64,000 nucleotides of DNA from Mastigamoeba balamuthi. Taxonomy: Eukaryota > Evosea > Mastigamoebida > Mastigamoebidae. A program made the translations under genes and the position numbers. Below the pieces are notes generated by a model. The model was not told the origin of the DNA and did not search any database. It saw nothing but the letters and a program-made list of their open reading frames with translations. Where the stretch lies: positions 230,430 through 294,429 of the forward strand of contig CACRSC010000002.1 in NCBI GenBank assembly GCA_902651635.1, in the 5' to 3' direction. Shown here in pieces: positions 24,480 through 36,955 of the stretch; positions within the stretch are counted from its first letter, which is position 1, and the number at the start of each line of letters is the position of its first letter.

Positions 24480-24861
24480 GCCCGGGATGCCAAGTGCCGG
24501 CCAAGACCGCCGCTGAGCTGTGATCATGCCCCGCTTGGCCGTCTTCTCTTCAGAGGCCTATGAATACCAAATTGAAGACCGAATGGACCATCTCTTCGCA
24601 GAGCCATCATCACACTTTTGGATAGCTGTCTCGAATTGAATCGCTGAGTGGTGCCAACGGCAGACCCCAACCTTGAGCTTCTGTACACCAACACAAACCG
24701 CACTGAATTTTCAATCAGAGAGCGATTTCCCACACCTGATTCTCGGAATCGTTGGATTTTCTAAAGATATTGAGGATATCTCGTATCTGATCACATTCCG
24801 GATATCTGCCGTCGACCCAGCCCAAGCCGTCTCTGCAGAAACCGTCAAAAATTAGCGAAAA
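24480..24861. other. Intergenic, no gene seen
   Basis: Less GC-rich gap between the beta-glucosidase stop and the DNMT1 start; presumed DNMT1 promoter and leader. No motif recognised. Confidence 0.45.
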
Positions 24862-27800
24862 ATGGGCGGGAACAAACGCAAGCGGGTCATCACCGACTCG
24901 GACGACGAGGCCCTCGAGGCGCCCAGCTCGTCGCGCTCCCCTGCGGCACCGTCGTCGACGGCCTCGTCGAGCAGCGACTCGGACGACGCGAGCGTCGACA
25001 GCGACGCCTCAGCGACGTCGACGGGCTCCTCCTCTTCGGCCGAGATTCTCTGCCCCCGTCCCAAGCGGTCCCGCGCCCCGCCAGGGGGCCCTCGGCCGCG
25101 GGCCGCGCGCGATAACGGGACCCCCAGAGGCAGCCGAGCGAAACCGAAAGCAAAGAGCGCGGGCCGAGGGGCCGCGGGCGCGGGGCAGCCGGCAGAGGCC
25201 CTGCGGCCCATGTGCGACGGCGAGGGCCGCCTGGAGGACCCGGCGCCCTCGTCCTCGTCCTCGTCCCCGGCGCTGGCGCCGCTGTGCTGCGACTGCCGCA
25301 AGAGGCTCGACGCCGTCGCGCAGGTCCCCGAGGCCCCGGGCGCCGTCGACGAGAGCACAGCGCTCCTCGAGAAAGTGCGCTCCCCGAATCCCGGTTTCGA
25401 AATGACGTCACTGCCACGTGGCCGCGCCCGCGGGTAGCAGCGGCCGGCATGGCAGGTCGCCAATGGGCGCTCAGCTGCGGTGCAGGGGCTGTGTGGCTGG
25501 GGCCGGTCTTTCTATAAGTCGTCGATCAGTTGATTCGATTATTGCAATTCGAAGCCCAGCAAACGCACGCTCTGCTCCTGGTCGCCTGCAGCGAGTGCGA
25601 TCAGAGAGCCACACCCGATTGCGGTCCCTCGCCCTGCAGTGCTGTGGGCTCAGGGCTCGCAATTGACTCTGCCAACGCAAACACGCAGCCAATCACGGCG
25701 GCCTCTCTAACGCCGCCGCTGCCCGCGGCTGCCCGCAGCTGACGCTGTCGTGGGCGTCGGACGACCCGTTTGAGGAGCGCCAGGACTGCGAGCTGCACGA
25801 CTACGCGCTCTACGACGCACAGGGCCACATGTGCGCGCTGACGGAGAAGCTCATCGAGTCGGGCAAGCAGCTCTTCGCGTGCGGCGAGATCCGGCCCATC
25901 GGCGAGCCCTCGGGCGCGCGCGCCGTGATGATCGGGCCGCTGCTGGAGTGGTGGCCCCAGGGCTACGACTGCGGCGACCGCATGCTGCTCTGCGTGGGCA
26001 CCGAGATGTGCAACTACTACCTGCACTCCCCGCACCCCTCCTACGTGCCCCTCGTCCGCCCGCTCTACGAGGCGCTCTACCTCTGTGCGCCGCTCCCCAG
26101 CCCGCCGCTCGCAGCAGCACTGACGGGGCCGTGCCCGGGCAGGCAAGCTCGTCGTGGAGTTTGTGGAGAGCGACAACATGGGGTCGTACGACGAGATGCT
26201 CGGGTACATCCAGGAGGCAAAGGTCCCGGACGAGTGCCCCCCGCTCGGCCCCGAGTCGATCCCCAAGCACGCCAACTTCCTCGTCGAGCAATGTGCGGCG
26301 CCCGCCCCTCTCCGGTAGCCGCGTGTTCTCAATTGATTTCGGGCCAGTCTGGTTCCTCGACCAGCAGTGCGACCCCGACGAGTTCCGCCTGTGCGACTCG
26401 CCTGCCATCAAGCGCCTCGCTGCGTTCTCGACCATCAAGGTGGGGCAGAGCCTCTCGCCAGTCCACACGCCCCGGGGCGCTCACGGGTGCCGGGGGGAGC
26501 AGAAGCAGAGGGCCAAGAGGACCGGGGGAGAGAAGGCGAGGCGGAGGGCAGGGAAGGAGGTCTCCAGGACGACGCAGTCCATCAGGGCCATCGTCAGGTC
26601 CAAGGAGAGCGCGAGCCGCTCCAAGGCCACGACGACGCCGCTCGTCTACAAGATCTTCACCGAGACTGAGCACTTTGCCCAGCAGGTGGGCAGCTCGGCA
26701 AAGCCTTGCAGCGGAGAATATTCCTGAGTCCTCTCCTCCGCCTCCCAGATCGCGCCACGCCAGGGAGAGGAGGAGGCCAAGCCGCGCGAGGCCGCCCCCG
26801 TGTGCGTGGAGGACAAGTCGCTGCTGCGCGAGCTCCTGGCCCGCCGGGCGCACTGGGTGAGTGCGCTGCGGAGCTTTTGCGGTGTTCTCACCAAGCAAAC
26901 AAACCCCAACGCAGATCGGGGAGCCGCACGTCGAGGGCAGCAAGAGCTACTACGCGTCGGTCGACCTCGGGGGGCAGGTCTACAGGCCCGGAGACTGCGT
27001 GGCGGTGCTGTTCCCGCGGACGAGCGAGGAGAGCGGCGCGCTGAGGATCTGCGCCATCACGGCGCTGTACGAGGGCCAGGGCGACGAGCTGTACGCGCAC
27101 GGCAAGTTCTTCGCGCACGGCGCCGAGACGCTGCTCGGCGAGACGTCCAACCCACTCGAGCTGTTCGTCGTGCCCGAGTGCAAGTCGTTCATCCTCAAGT
27201 GGGTCAAGTGCAAGGTCTCGGTCAAGTTCTCGCCCACGGGCATCGACGCGCCCCAGGCCGAGGGCAGCCCCGCCGAGTGGTTCTTCCGCAAGGCCTGGCA
27301 CAAGGACACAGGCACGCCGGCGCACCTGAGAGACCTCCCGCCGCCTGACCGCCGCCCCCACGCCCAGGGAGGTTCACGGACCCCGAGGAGAGGGACATGG
27401 TGTTCCTGAGCTCCCTCGAGGACTTCTCGGGCGCCAAGCTCGAGTGCCCCGTCTGCGCGAGCCGCAAGGAGCCCAAGAAGGAAGGTGCGCCCACGTCGTT
27501 GGCCCGGATGCCAGGCAGCTGACACGCCTCTGGCAGTTCTGGGCAAGGCGATCAGGTCCGAGGGAGGCAAGACGTGGTACTCGTCCGTCACCGTCAAGGG
27601 CGTCGAGTACAACGTGGGCGACTTCGCGTTTGTCGTGCCCGACGCGTGGCCCTACCCCGACGTGCCTGACCCCCTCTCCTCCTCCCGGTACTTAGTCCGC
27701 CTAACGCTGCTGCGGCACACAGCGGAGCCTGTACGACCCCGAGCAAGAGTCGGACTCGGACAGCGACAAGGACCCCGACCAGTACCCCGAGCTGTTCCGC

Positions 27801-29854
27801 AAGGACCGCCAGAAGAAGAAGATCACCAAGGGCGCCTTCACCAACGAGAAGCCCTACGGCGTCGGCAGGGTCGAGGAGGTCGTCCGCAAGGCGACGGGCG
27901 TCGTGCTGAGGATGCGGCGCATGTACCGCCCCGAGGAGACCGACGTGCCGCTCGACGACGCGCGCAGGACGTCGTACAACGAGCTCTACTGGTCCGAGAG
28001 GACGGTCGACGTGCCGGCGGCGCAGGTCGACGGCCTCTGCCACGTGTACCACTTCTCCGAGATGCCCGAGGACGCCATGCGCCCCGCAGAGCACCCGGAC
28101 ACGTTCTTCTTCGCAAAGTGCTACAACGCGGCGGACAAGACCCTCGACGAGCCCTCGGCGGAGCTCGTCTCGGAGCTGCCCAGGTACGTCGCCGAGGAGC
28201 AGCCCCCGATCGTGCCTCTGGCGTGCCTGGACATCTTCGCGGGCTGCGGCGGCATGAGCGAGGGGTTCCACCAGGTGACTGCGCCTTCCGCTCACCCGGG
28301 GGCCTCTGACTGACGCTGGGCCCTCGTGCGCAGACCGGGTTCATCGAGTCCAAGTGGGCCATCGAGATCGAGACGGCAGCGGCCAGGGCGTTCAAGAAGA
28401 ACTCGCCCAACACGACCGTCTTCACGGAGGACTGCAACATTCTGCTCGAGTCGATCATGAAGGGCGAGGAGGGCTCCAAGGAGGGCACGTTCCCCAAGCG
28501 CGGCGAGGTCGACATGATCGTCGGCGGCCCCCCGTGCCAGGGCTATTCGGGGATGAACCGCTTCTCGCACGGCGAGTACTCCAAGTTCAGGGTATGACCA
28601 CCTTTTGACTTGTTTTTTTTTGCTTCGACTTGGTTTTTTGATTGTTTTTCCCACAACAGAACAGCCTTGTGATTTCGTTCCTGTCGTACCTGGACTGGTT
28701 CCGCCCGAGGTTCTTCGTGCTGGAGAACGTGAACACCTTCGTCACGTACAAGAAGAACCTCGTGCTGCGCCTGGTCATGCGCGCGCTGCTCGAGATGAAC
28801 TACCAGTGCTGCGTCGGAGTCCTGCAGGCCGGCAGCTTCGGGGTGCCCCAGAGCAGGCGCAGGACCATCATCCTCGCCGCGGCCCCCGGGGAGGTGCTCC
28901 CCAAGCACCCGGACCCCCTGCACGTGTTCCCGCACGGCTGCCACAAGATCTCTGTGGGCTCCAACAGCTACGCGATCACTCCGAGGCGCGGCGCGCCGTT
29001 CCGCCCCGTCACCGTGTGGGACGCCCTGTCGGACCTCCCCGAGATCCCCTCTGGTGCCAGCGAGAAGGAGATCGCCTACGACTCGGAGCCGCTCTCGCAC
29101 TTCCAGAAGCTACTCAGAGGTTCCTTTTTTTGCCGAAATTCAAAGCCGAAAGCCCTCCGAATTTCGCCGCATTTTGACCCCAATTGCGAGAGCAGCCGAG
29201 TGCAAGGACACGCTGTACGACCACATCACCAAGCCGTTCACGGGGCTGATTAACCAGCGGATCCAGCGCATCCCCAAGAAGAAGGGGGCCGACTGGCGCG
29301 ACCTGCCGAACGTCGCGGTCGAGGACGCGGACGGGAGGGTCTACCCCAAGCTGCGGTACACGCACCACGACATCCGCTACGGCAAGTCGCGGACGGGGGC
29401 GCTGCGGGGCGTCTGCGCCTGCGCCGAGACGTTCAAGGGCAAGTGCGTCGACGCGGACAAGCAGGCGGACACGCTGATCCCCTGGTGCCTGCCGCACACG
29501 GGCTACAGGCACAACCAGTGGGCGGGGCTCTACGGGCGCCTCGACATGGGCGGCTACTTCAGCACGACGGTGACCAACCCCGAGCCCATGGGCAAGCAGG
29601 GGCGCATCCTGCACCCGCTGCAGGACCGCACGGTCAGCGTCCGCGAGTGCGCGAGGTCGCAGGGCTTCCCGGACCACTTCCGCTTCGACGGCGGCGACGG
29701 GCAGTCGGCCGTCCCCATGCACAAGCAGGTCGGCAACGCCGTGCCCCCGCCCCTGGCCTTCGCCATCGGCCTCGAGATCGGCGCCGCCATCAGGAAGCGC
29801 GCAGCCGCCGACGAGGCCGCGGCCGCAGCGATGGGCGACGACGACGACCAGTAA
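24862..29854 (+). CDS. DNMT1: DNMT1-type maintenance DNA (cytosine-5) methyltransferase
   Basis: Twelve exons: 24862-25374, 25739-26084, 26143-26292, 26348-26685, 26749-26856, 26915-27311, 27368-27484, 27537-27661, 27723-28274, 28334-28591, 28660-29119, 29196-29854; 1,340 aa, all in phase. The N-terminus is Ser/Asp and basic. An RFTS domain spans about residues 150-370 ([43 protein letters not shown]). Two BAH domains follow (about 440-590 and 620-800). Catalytic motifs: [73 protein letters not shown]. It copies CpG methylation after replication. No CXXC zinc finger was seen between RFTS and BAH1. Intron 6 begins GCACGC. Confidence 0.95.
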
Positions 29855-30258
29855 AAACAGACAGACAACCAACCCAACGGACAAAACACCACGCGCAACG
29901 CACGGCTCTCTCGTGGCCACGCCAGCTAGCTGCCCTCGTCCGCTTTGCTCTTCTTTGCCTATTGCGCCTCAGCAATGTTCTCAGCTCAGCCCAGAGGGCA
30001 CTGCCCCTGGACGCGTGCCCAGCAAGCAGCCCAGCCACACGAGGCAGCGATTGGCGGCGGCCACAGAAGAAAGACTGCCGCCATGGGAGACGCAGGGAGG
30101 ACTGCGCGGTGAGCTCGTGGCGTGCCGCGAGGCGATGACTCAGCGGTGACTGGTTTTCCGATTTGCACCGGGGAAAAAAGATACGGGGATCTCGGCTGCA
30201 GAGATATTTGTCTAGTGGGTAGTGGGGTGGTCGCTGTGTTCTCTGTGCCGCCGCGAAA
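29855..30258. other. Intergenic, no gene seen
   Basis: Gap between DNMT1 and TMEM181, both plus strand. No coding pattern; presumed terminator of the first and promoter of the second. Confidence 0.45.
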
Positions 30259-31488
30259 ATGGAGCACGAGCAGCGGACGATGAGCATGTGGCTGCAGACG
30301 CTGCCCCGCAAGGGCTTCGTCGCCATCTTCGTGGCCTTTGGCGTCCTCTTTGGCCTGAGCATCATCGTCGGCGCCGTGGGCACGTCGCATCACAGCCCCC
30401 CCTCCCCTGCCGCAGAGATATTTTTCCCCACAAGATCTGGCGGTGCCCCTTGGATCCCGAACCAACAGCAGCGCTCTGCCCTGCGCAGGGCCCAGCATCT
30501 ACACGCGGCACACGTACAGCGCGTGGAACTGCAACACCACCAACGGCACCGCCCCCTCGGAGTTCGACCCCGCGCTCTGCACGGGCGTCATGCTCTCGGA
30601 CCCCGGCCAGCAGTGGGACGGCGTCCTCAGCGGCATGAGCAAGCTCAACCAGCAGATCCGCCTCCTCGTCGCCCCCGTGCGTCCCCCCGCCGTGCCTGAC
30701 GCGACGTGACGCGACGTGGGGGTGGCGTGACGCGGTTCCGGCAGAATTATAAGGTGCAGGGAAGATGCACCGGCGGCTTGCCAGAGTTGGCAGCGGGAAA
30801 GACTGTTCCGCGACATTTCCTGGAAGCTGACCGGGGAATGTTCTCGGAATTCCCGGTTTGGTGGGACGGGAATGGCTGGGCAGGCCAACAACTTCACCGA
30901 GGGCATCACGGCGGACGTGGTGTTCAGCATCATGGTGACGGGCAGGCGGTCGGGCGAGACCGAGGCCGTGGTGGTCCTCAACCACACGCGCGAGCGCGAG
31001 GTGACGTGCCCCAAGAACAGGTTCTGGTGCAAGGGCCTCTACCTCGTCCAGCTGCCCCACGTCGAGTACGACGACTACGAGTTCCGCGTCGGCGTCGTCA
31101 AGGCCCCCAGCACCGGCTGGGTCCACGACTTCCGCTTCACTGTCCGCTGATTCCCTGCAGATATTCCCGCAGATCCGCGGATCTTTTCTCCGCAGATATT
31201 CAGCGGAGATTCTGGGAATCTGCGTTATCTCACGGGGAGGTTGCCGTGCAGTTTGAGTACGTGACGTCGGACTACACGCTGTTTGAGCTGTGGTTCCGGT
31301 TCTTCTTCCTGCTGGCGACGTTTGCGATGATCGCGTTCCAGGTGGTGTACCTGCGCAAGTACCGGTGGTCCGACTGGGCCATCGAGCAGCACTGGACCAG
31401 CATCCTCCTCTTCTGCCTCCTCGGCTACAACAGTCCGTCCTCTCTCTCTCCTCTCTCTCTCTCTCTCTTCCTTCTTCTCTTCTCTCTC

Positions 31489-31546
<58 letters not shown>

Positions 31547-31560
31547 CTCCTCCTCCTCTC

Positions 31561-31597
<37 letters not shown>

Positions 31598-33039
31598 TTC
31601 TGCCTCCTCGGCTACAACAGTCCGTCCTCTCTCTCTCCTCTCTCTCTCTCTCTCTTCCTTCTCTTTCTCTGGACAGTCTCCTCTCTGTTCTCTTCTCTCT
31701 CCTCTCACTCTCTCACTCGCTCAGTCTTCACAATCCCCTCTTCTCTCTGAGTCTCCTCAGTCTCCTCTCTCTGCTCTCTTCACTCTCCACTCTCCTCACT
31801 CTCATGCTCGGTCTTCTCATTCTCCTCTTCTCTCTGAGTCTCCTCGGTCTCTTCTCTCTTCTCTCTTCTCTTTATCGTGCATATCTCTCTCTCTGCTATT
31901 CTGCCATTTGGGAATGCGTGGGGCAGCGCGATGGGGCTGCGACTGACAGTGCAGGGCTGCCGCAGACCCGTTCTACCCGTGCACGGTGCTGTTTGGGGGG
32001 TGGTTCTGGATCTTTGTGAACGAGCTGCTGACGTCGACGTTTGTGATCATGCTGCTGCTCTACTGGCTCATTGTGTTCCACGGCGTGCGGCCCTCGGCCC
32101 AGCGCATGTCCCGCTTCAAGTTCTACGTCCCCAAGTTTGTCTTCCTCGGCGCCTGCGGCATCCTCACCATCATCCTCATCACCTGGGCAAAGTCCGCCTC
32201 CCTCTCCGGCTCCTCGCTGCCCTCTCCCCCGCAACCCTCTCACCCCCCGCCTCTCTGTCCCGCAGGATGTACCAGGTCGACAACCCCACGCACGACAGCG
32301 TCACGGACCTCACCAGCTATCTCGTGCGCCTCCCCCTCATCTCTGTCTGCTCTGCCCTGTTGTGCTGTTGTGCTGGGGTGTGTTGCCTTTGCTCTGTGCT
32401 TGCTGGCCTGGTCCCGCGACGCGTGATGCGCGCGACCAGCCCGAGCGCACGAGTGTCTGTGTGCGCAGCGCCAGCAGCCTTGTGGCCGGGGGAGAATCAA
32501 TGGGGCTGCGCCTTTGCTTGCGTGCTGTGCTGTGCTGGCTTTTGTTCCAAGCGTGTTGCAAGCACCCCTGGCGCCGGGGCGTGTGCTGTACAGGGGCCTC
32601 GCCAGCCTCGCCTCGGCAGACCACTGACGCAGCGCGTGTGCGTGTGCGTGGGGAGCAGTTCCTGACGGCTGCGATGCTGCTGCTGATCATCATCTACGTG
32701 TTCTGGATGGTGTACCTGGTGTTCCGCTCGTGCGGCGACATCAAGGGCATGAACTTCCTGGGCTCGCGCATCAAGTTCTTCGCCGTCTACACGCTGCTCT
32801 GCATGGCCGTCGTCGTCATCGGCTACACGGCCGCCTTCCTCAGCCCCGCCAGCAACAACGCGGCGCGCTTCCTCTCGATGATCGCCATGGCCAACCTCTA
32901 CCTCTACGTCCTCTCGGTCATGTACCTGCCCTCGTCCGAGGCCAAGTCCTGGCTCGAGGGCCGCTCGGGCCTCGCGCGCCTCGCCGAGACGCACGACGAC
33001 GTCTCCATGACCGCCGTCCCCACGGACGACAGGCACTAG
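30259..33039 (+). CDS. TMEM181: TMEM181 (GPR178) family multi-pass membrane protein
   Basis: Seven exons: 30259-30379, 30489-30676, 30884-31141, 31252-31432, 31966-32191, 32266-32323, 32659-33039; 470 aa. It opens with a cytosolic start and a first helix (GFVAIFVAFGVLFGLSIIVG). A lumenal or extracellular domain follows, with several sequons (NTT, NFT, NHT) and paired Cys (TCPKNRFWCKG). Then comes a block of helices. The segment ELWFRFFFLLATF, the RKYRWSDWAIEQHW loop and the following LLGYN-NPFYP match human TMEM181 closely, as does the MYQ start of the loop in exon 6. Human TMEM181 is implicated in toxin uptake and has a Wntless-like helix bundle; its normal role is unclear. Intron 1 starts GCACGT. 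Confidence 0.88.
31439..31880 (+). repeat. CT-rich microsatellite with an internal duplication, in TMEM181 intron 4
   Basis: Over 400 bases of almost pure CT/CTCT runs with TCC interruptions. The 3' edge of exon 4, its donor and the following CT sequence (about 31408-31480) recur at about 31590-31665, including GGCTACAACAGTCCGTCC. The second copy is a decoy donor inside the intron. Confidence 0.8.
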
Positions 33040-33729
33040 AGCGCCCACCCCCCCGAGGGGTGCCCGTGAGCCCTCGCCCGCGCTCTGAGGCGCCCGGCAT
33101 TGCTTTATGGCTGCTATAACCAAACACCTGGCTTGGGGAGCACCACGCGGGCCCCAGCGTACCCCGCACTGGGCTCTGCTGCCCCCCGTTGCGACACACA
33201 CGCGCCCCCTTCTTCCCTATGTCTGCTTGGCTCGCACGAGGTGCGTTTTCTCTCGGCTGGCGTGTGCCGCTAGCCTGTCGCCCTGGGGCCCCGAGGTCGC
33301 GAGGTCAGAGAGGCCGCGTTCCATTCTTGGGGCTGTCGCCCACGTTTGCTGGCCTGTCCGTTGGAGTATCAGTGCGTCTCCCGGATGAGGTAGAGGCTCC
33401 TTCTCCTTGTGCTCCGAAGGGAATGCGGTCGTGCCGGACTGCCAGCGGCTTGGTACTGCATCCGAAAGGAGCACCTGAGCCGAGGCCAGCAGATGCTGTG
33501 CTCATCCCACCCACGCCACAGGGAGAGAGAGGGGCACAAAGATGGGGCGAGGCAGCGGTGGCGCAGCCCCAGCGTTGCCCAGGGCTCGCTCGTTGCCGCT
33601 GGGGCAGGGGTCGTGTAGACATAGCCTATAGGTCTCTGTTGCGCTCTCTCGGTGCCGTGCGGTGTGGTGTGGTCGCGGTCCCTGCCCTGCTCGCGAGCAG
33701 AGGCGGGCGCAGGAAGGGGGGGGGGATGG
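33040..33729. other. Convergent intergenic region, no gene seen
   Basis: Lies between the 3' ends of TMEM181 and the unknown minus-strand gene. No supported coding sequence or repeat. Confidence 0.4.
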
Positions 33730-34578
33730 CTAGTGGTACACGGGCACGCAGGGCTCGTACGTCATCATACACGCCGACGGGCCCGGCGGCGACGCTCGCA
33801 GGAACGGCACAGGCACCAGGGGCGGCAGGCCGCAGAGGAGGACGGGCACCGCCGGGGGCTGCAGCAGCGCCGCGGTCTCGGGCCCCGGGGTCGTCGCCGC
33901 GAAGGGCAGGCCGCGCATGGCCACCGACGCGAAGACCGAGGCGGCCGGCAGCTGCGCCCGCGGGCTCTGCGCGCACGGCGGCGAGGGCGGCGCGGACGCC
34001 GCGGGCAGCGGCGGCGACCCCGCGGCGCTGGCGAGGAACGGCCGCTCGACGACGAGGATCTCCGCGGAGTCGCCTGCGCCGGTCTGTGCGGGGCAGCCGC
34101 TGGTCCGCATGGTCGCGGACGTGAACACGCGGAGGGCCTCGTTCCAGAAGTCAAAGTCCACCTCGACGTCTGCGGGGTGCCGCTGTGAGCCCCGCGGAGA
34201 GGAGGGGGAGGCGTGGAGGGGAGGGGGGCTGAGCGTGCCTGCGTGGTGGACGCTGGTCAGGCGGAGCTTGTTGGTGATGGACTTCCAGAAGCCGTCGGGG
34301 CGGGCCCCGCGGATCTTGTCGGGTGCCGAGCGGCTGATGAAGACGACCCGCTTGCCGCGCACGAGGCAGCGCACGAGGTCGCGGGTGCGCTCGAGCACCT
34401 CGAGCAGCGCCTCTGTGTACAGGCGGGCGGTCCTGCGGCCGCTGCCGGTGCTGCCCGAGGGTCGCGGGGCCGTGGGCAGCGACGGGCTGGCGGGTGACGT
34501 GGCGGATGACGACTTGGGGGTGGACTCGGTGAAGAGGTAGTACTCGACACCCGAGTTGGAGCGCCAGACGACCTTCAT
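33730..34578 (-). CDS. Uncharacterised protein (259 aa)
   Basis: Two exons: 34578-34239 and 34169-33730, in phase only with a GC-AG intron (donor GCACGC). The start MKVVWRSNSGVEYY is preferred over a frame extension upstream, which is hydrophobic and low in complexity. Features: a Ser/Pro-rich segment (about 20-50), a basic helical part (RTARLYTEALLEVLERTRDLVRCLVRGKR), then FWKSITNKLRLTSVHH and VDFDFWNEALRVF, and a Pro/Ala-rich C-terminus. No signal peptide or membrane helix. I do not recognise a family. Confidence 0.6.
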   Translation of the reverse strand: MKVVWRSNSGVEYYLFTESTPKSSSATSPASPSLPTAPRPSGSTGSGRRTARLYTEALLEVLERTRDLVRCLVRGKRVVFISRSAPDKIRGARPDGFWKSITNKLRLTSVHHAGTLSPPPLHASPSSPRGSQRHPADVEVDFDFWNEALRVFTSATMRTSGCPAQTGAGDSAEILVVERPFLASAAGSPPLPAASAPPSPPCAQSPRAQLPAASVFASVAMRGLPFAATTPGPETAALLQPPAVPVLLCGLPPLVPVPFLRASPPGPSACMMTYEPCVPVYH

Positions 34579-35492
34579 GGGCACGAGAACAACAGCGGCC
34601 AGGCAACAAACAACAGCTGGACAACAGAGGGGCACAACAACGGCCGGGGGGTGTGTGGGGTGGCTGGTGGTGCTGTATGACACCGAAGAGGTGGGGGGGC
34701 AGTGCTGTCAGGAGAGTGGGGGGTCGATCTGGTATCTTTGCTGGAGCAGCAGAGAACGTTGGTCGTGAAGCGTTGTGAGAATTTGTGTGTGTTCAGTGCT
34801 GCGTGATTCGCTGGGGGGACGGGGGACGCGTGTCCCGGTGCACTTTTGCCCGAGGGCACCATCGCCGATGTTCAAGTGGGGCCCCACCGAAGCTTCCACG
34901 GCGTCTGCGGGGTCTCAATTTGCGACTGTGCACCACTCTGCTGTGTGCTGTGCCCCGTTATCTCCCGTATGCCACCACCGCTGCGCCCCCGAGCCTGCGA
35001 GCACAGCCCCTGGCCCTCCGGATGCTGGGAGAGCACTGCAGGCCCCTGTGCAGAGGTGCCCCAGGGAATTCCCTCTGCGGGCGCCCCGGTAGGTGCACTG
35101 TTCTGTCCCCTTTTCCGTGATATTATTATTTCCGGGTGTTTTATTGCAGATACGCATCCCCAAATTTGGACTTTTACGATTTATGCGGATCGCGCCGCGC
35201 AAATGAGGTCCCCAGATCGCGATCTCCGCAGCCCCACCCCCCGCCCATCTCGCCGTCCCAGCCCACGAGCACACCAAGCGCCGCTCCGCCGCCCTGCGGT
35301 GCTTGGGGCAGACCGCGGAGATCCGCGTATCTGCGTGCGATATTTGGGCGATGCCGTCATCGGCCGGGGGGAGAATCAGGGAGATACGGTCTCTCTGTAG
35401 CGGGCATCGGCGGCAACCCCCCAGCACCCTCTGCACCAGCAGCAGCAGCAGCAGCGCCCCCCAGGCACACCCCACGCCACCCACCCCCAGCC
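34579..35492. promoter_or_regulatory. Long divergent interval (914 bp), no gene seen
   Basis: Separates two divergent starts and should contain both promoters. The half next to BRX1 has CAG repeats just before its ATG. A recurring GATATTTGGGCGAT/GATATTATT type sequence is present but not assignable to a function. Confidence 0.4.
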
Positions 35493-36687
35493 ATGCTCAA
35501 GCGCGTAGAGGGCATCAAGGCGCGGCGCCTCGCCCGGGCCACGGAGGAGGACCCCGAGGGCGCCCTCGAGGCGGTGCCGTCGTCGGTCTTTGAGTCAGAC
35601 CCCGACGACGACGACGACGACGACGACGACGCAGAGGACGACGACTACGACGCCGCCCCGCTCTCGGACGCCGACCCCTCGTCGTCCCCCGCTGCCACGT
35701 CACGCCACGCGTCTGCCACGTCATCCAGGGGCCCCAGGGCTGCGGGGGCGGCGACGGCGGGGCAGCAGATGAGGAAGAACAGGCTGCTGGTCGTGGGGTC
35801 GCGCGGGATCAACGCGCGCGGGCGCCACCTCATGGGCGACGTCATGGCGCTGCTGCCGCAGACGCGCAAGGAGTCGAAGCTCGACGCCAAGGACTCGATC
35901 GGCATCATCAACGAGCTCTGCGAGCTGCGCTCGTGCACGCACGCGGCCTTCTTCGACACGCGCAGCCGCCACAGGGACCTCTACCTCTGGCTCGGCCGCT
36001 ACCCCGCCGGCCCCACCGCCAAGTTCTACGTCGAGAACGGTGCCACGTCACTCATTTGATTGATCCCTTATTTCTTTTGTATGCTTATTATTGGTTTCTC
36101 CCCCTTTGCAGTGCACACGATGTTGGAGATGAACCTGATGGGCAACTGCCTCAAGGGCTCGCGGGCGGTGCTGTCGTTTGACGCGTCGTTTGACAGCGCG
36201 CCGCTGTGGCGCCTGTGCAAGGAGCTGCTGGCGCAGGTCTTTGCGGTGCCCAAGGGCCACCCGCGCTGCAAGCCCTTCATCGACCACGTCTTCATGTTCT
36301 CGGTGCAGGACGGCCGCATCTGGTTCCGCAACTACCAGATTGTCGAGCAGGGCGAGAAGGTCGCCGCCGAGCGCAGCCTCGTCGAGGTCGGCCCCCGCTT
36401 CGTCCTCGAGCCCGTCCGCGTCTTCTCGGGCTGCTTCGGCGGCCCCGTCATCTACGAGAACCTCGACTTTGTCGCCCCCAACACTGTGCGCCCTCCCCAG
36501 CAGCTTCTTCCCCCATCCCCCCCCATCGCACTGCTCACGACAACCTCCTGCGCAGGCGCTGAGGCAGAAGAAGTTCGAGGAGGCCGTGGAGGCCGGGCGC
36601 AGGGGCATGGACTACCTGGCGTCCAAGGAGCGCAGGGCCAAGAGCTCCGTCCCCCTCGTCAACACGGTCGACGCCGCGTTCCAATGA
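35493..36687 (+). CDS. BRX1: Ribosome biogenesis protein BRX1 (Brix domain)
   Basis: Three exons: 35493-36039, 36112-36485, 36556-36687; 350 aa. A basic start and an acidic run of Asp residues (about 35-50) precede the Brix domain at about 95-305. Matches to the family: VVGSRGINARGRHLMGDVMALLP, the CTHAAFFDTR segment, NLMGNCLKGSRAVLSFD, FIDHVFMFSVQDGRIWFRNYQI and GPRFVLEPVRVFSGCFGGP. BRX1 acts in the nucleolus in early 60S subunit assembly. A Lys/Arg-rich C-terminal tail follows. Intron 2 has a GTGCGC donor. Confidence 0.93.
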
Positions 36688-36955
36688 GGCGGCGCGCCCG
36701 CTGCAGCTGCGCGTGCGGGGGGGCTGGCAGGCCGCCCACCCCCCGGCGACGACGAGAAGAGCGAGAGGCCCGGGCACACTGAGAAGAGTGGCAGGCGAGA
36801 GGTGAAGTATGGCGGGCCACTGCAGGGACGCGCACCAAAGCAATAACACATTCACACATCCTCTTTACCCCCCAAGCTCCGGCAGCTCTCTGCCGCGTTG
36901 TTGCGTTGTTCTCTGCTGCTCTCGCGTCTTGCGACCCCCACCCCTCCACCCGCCC

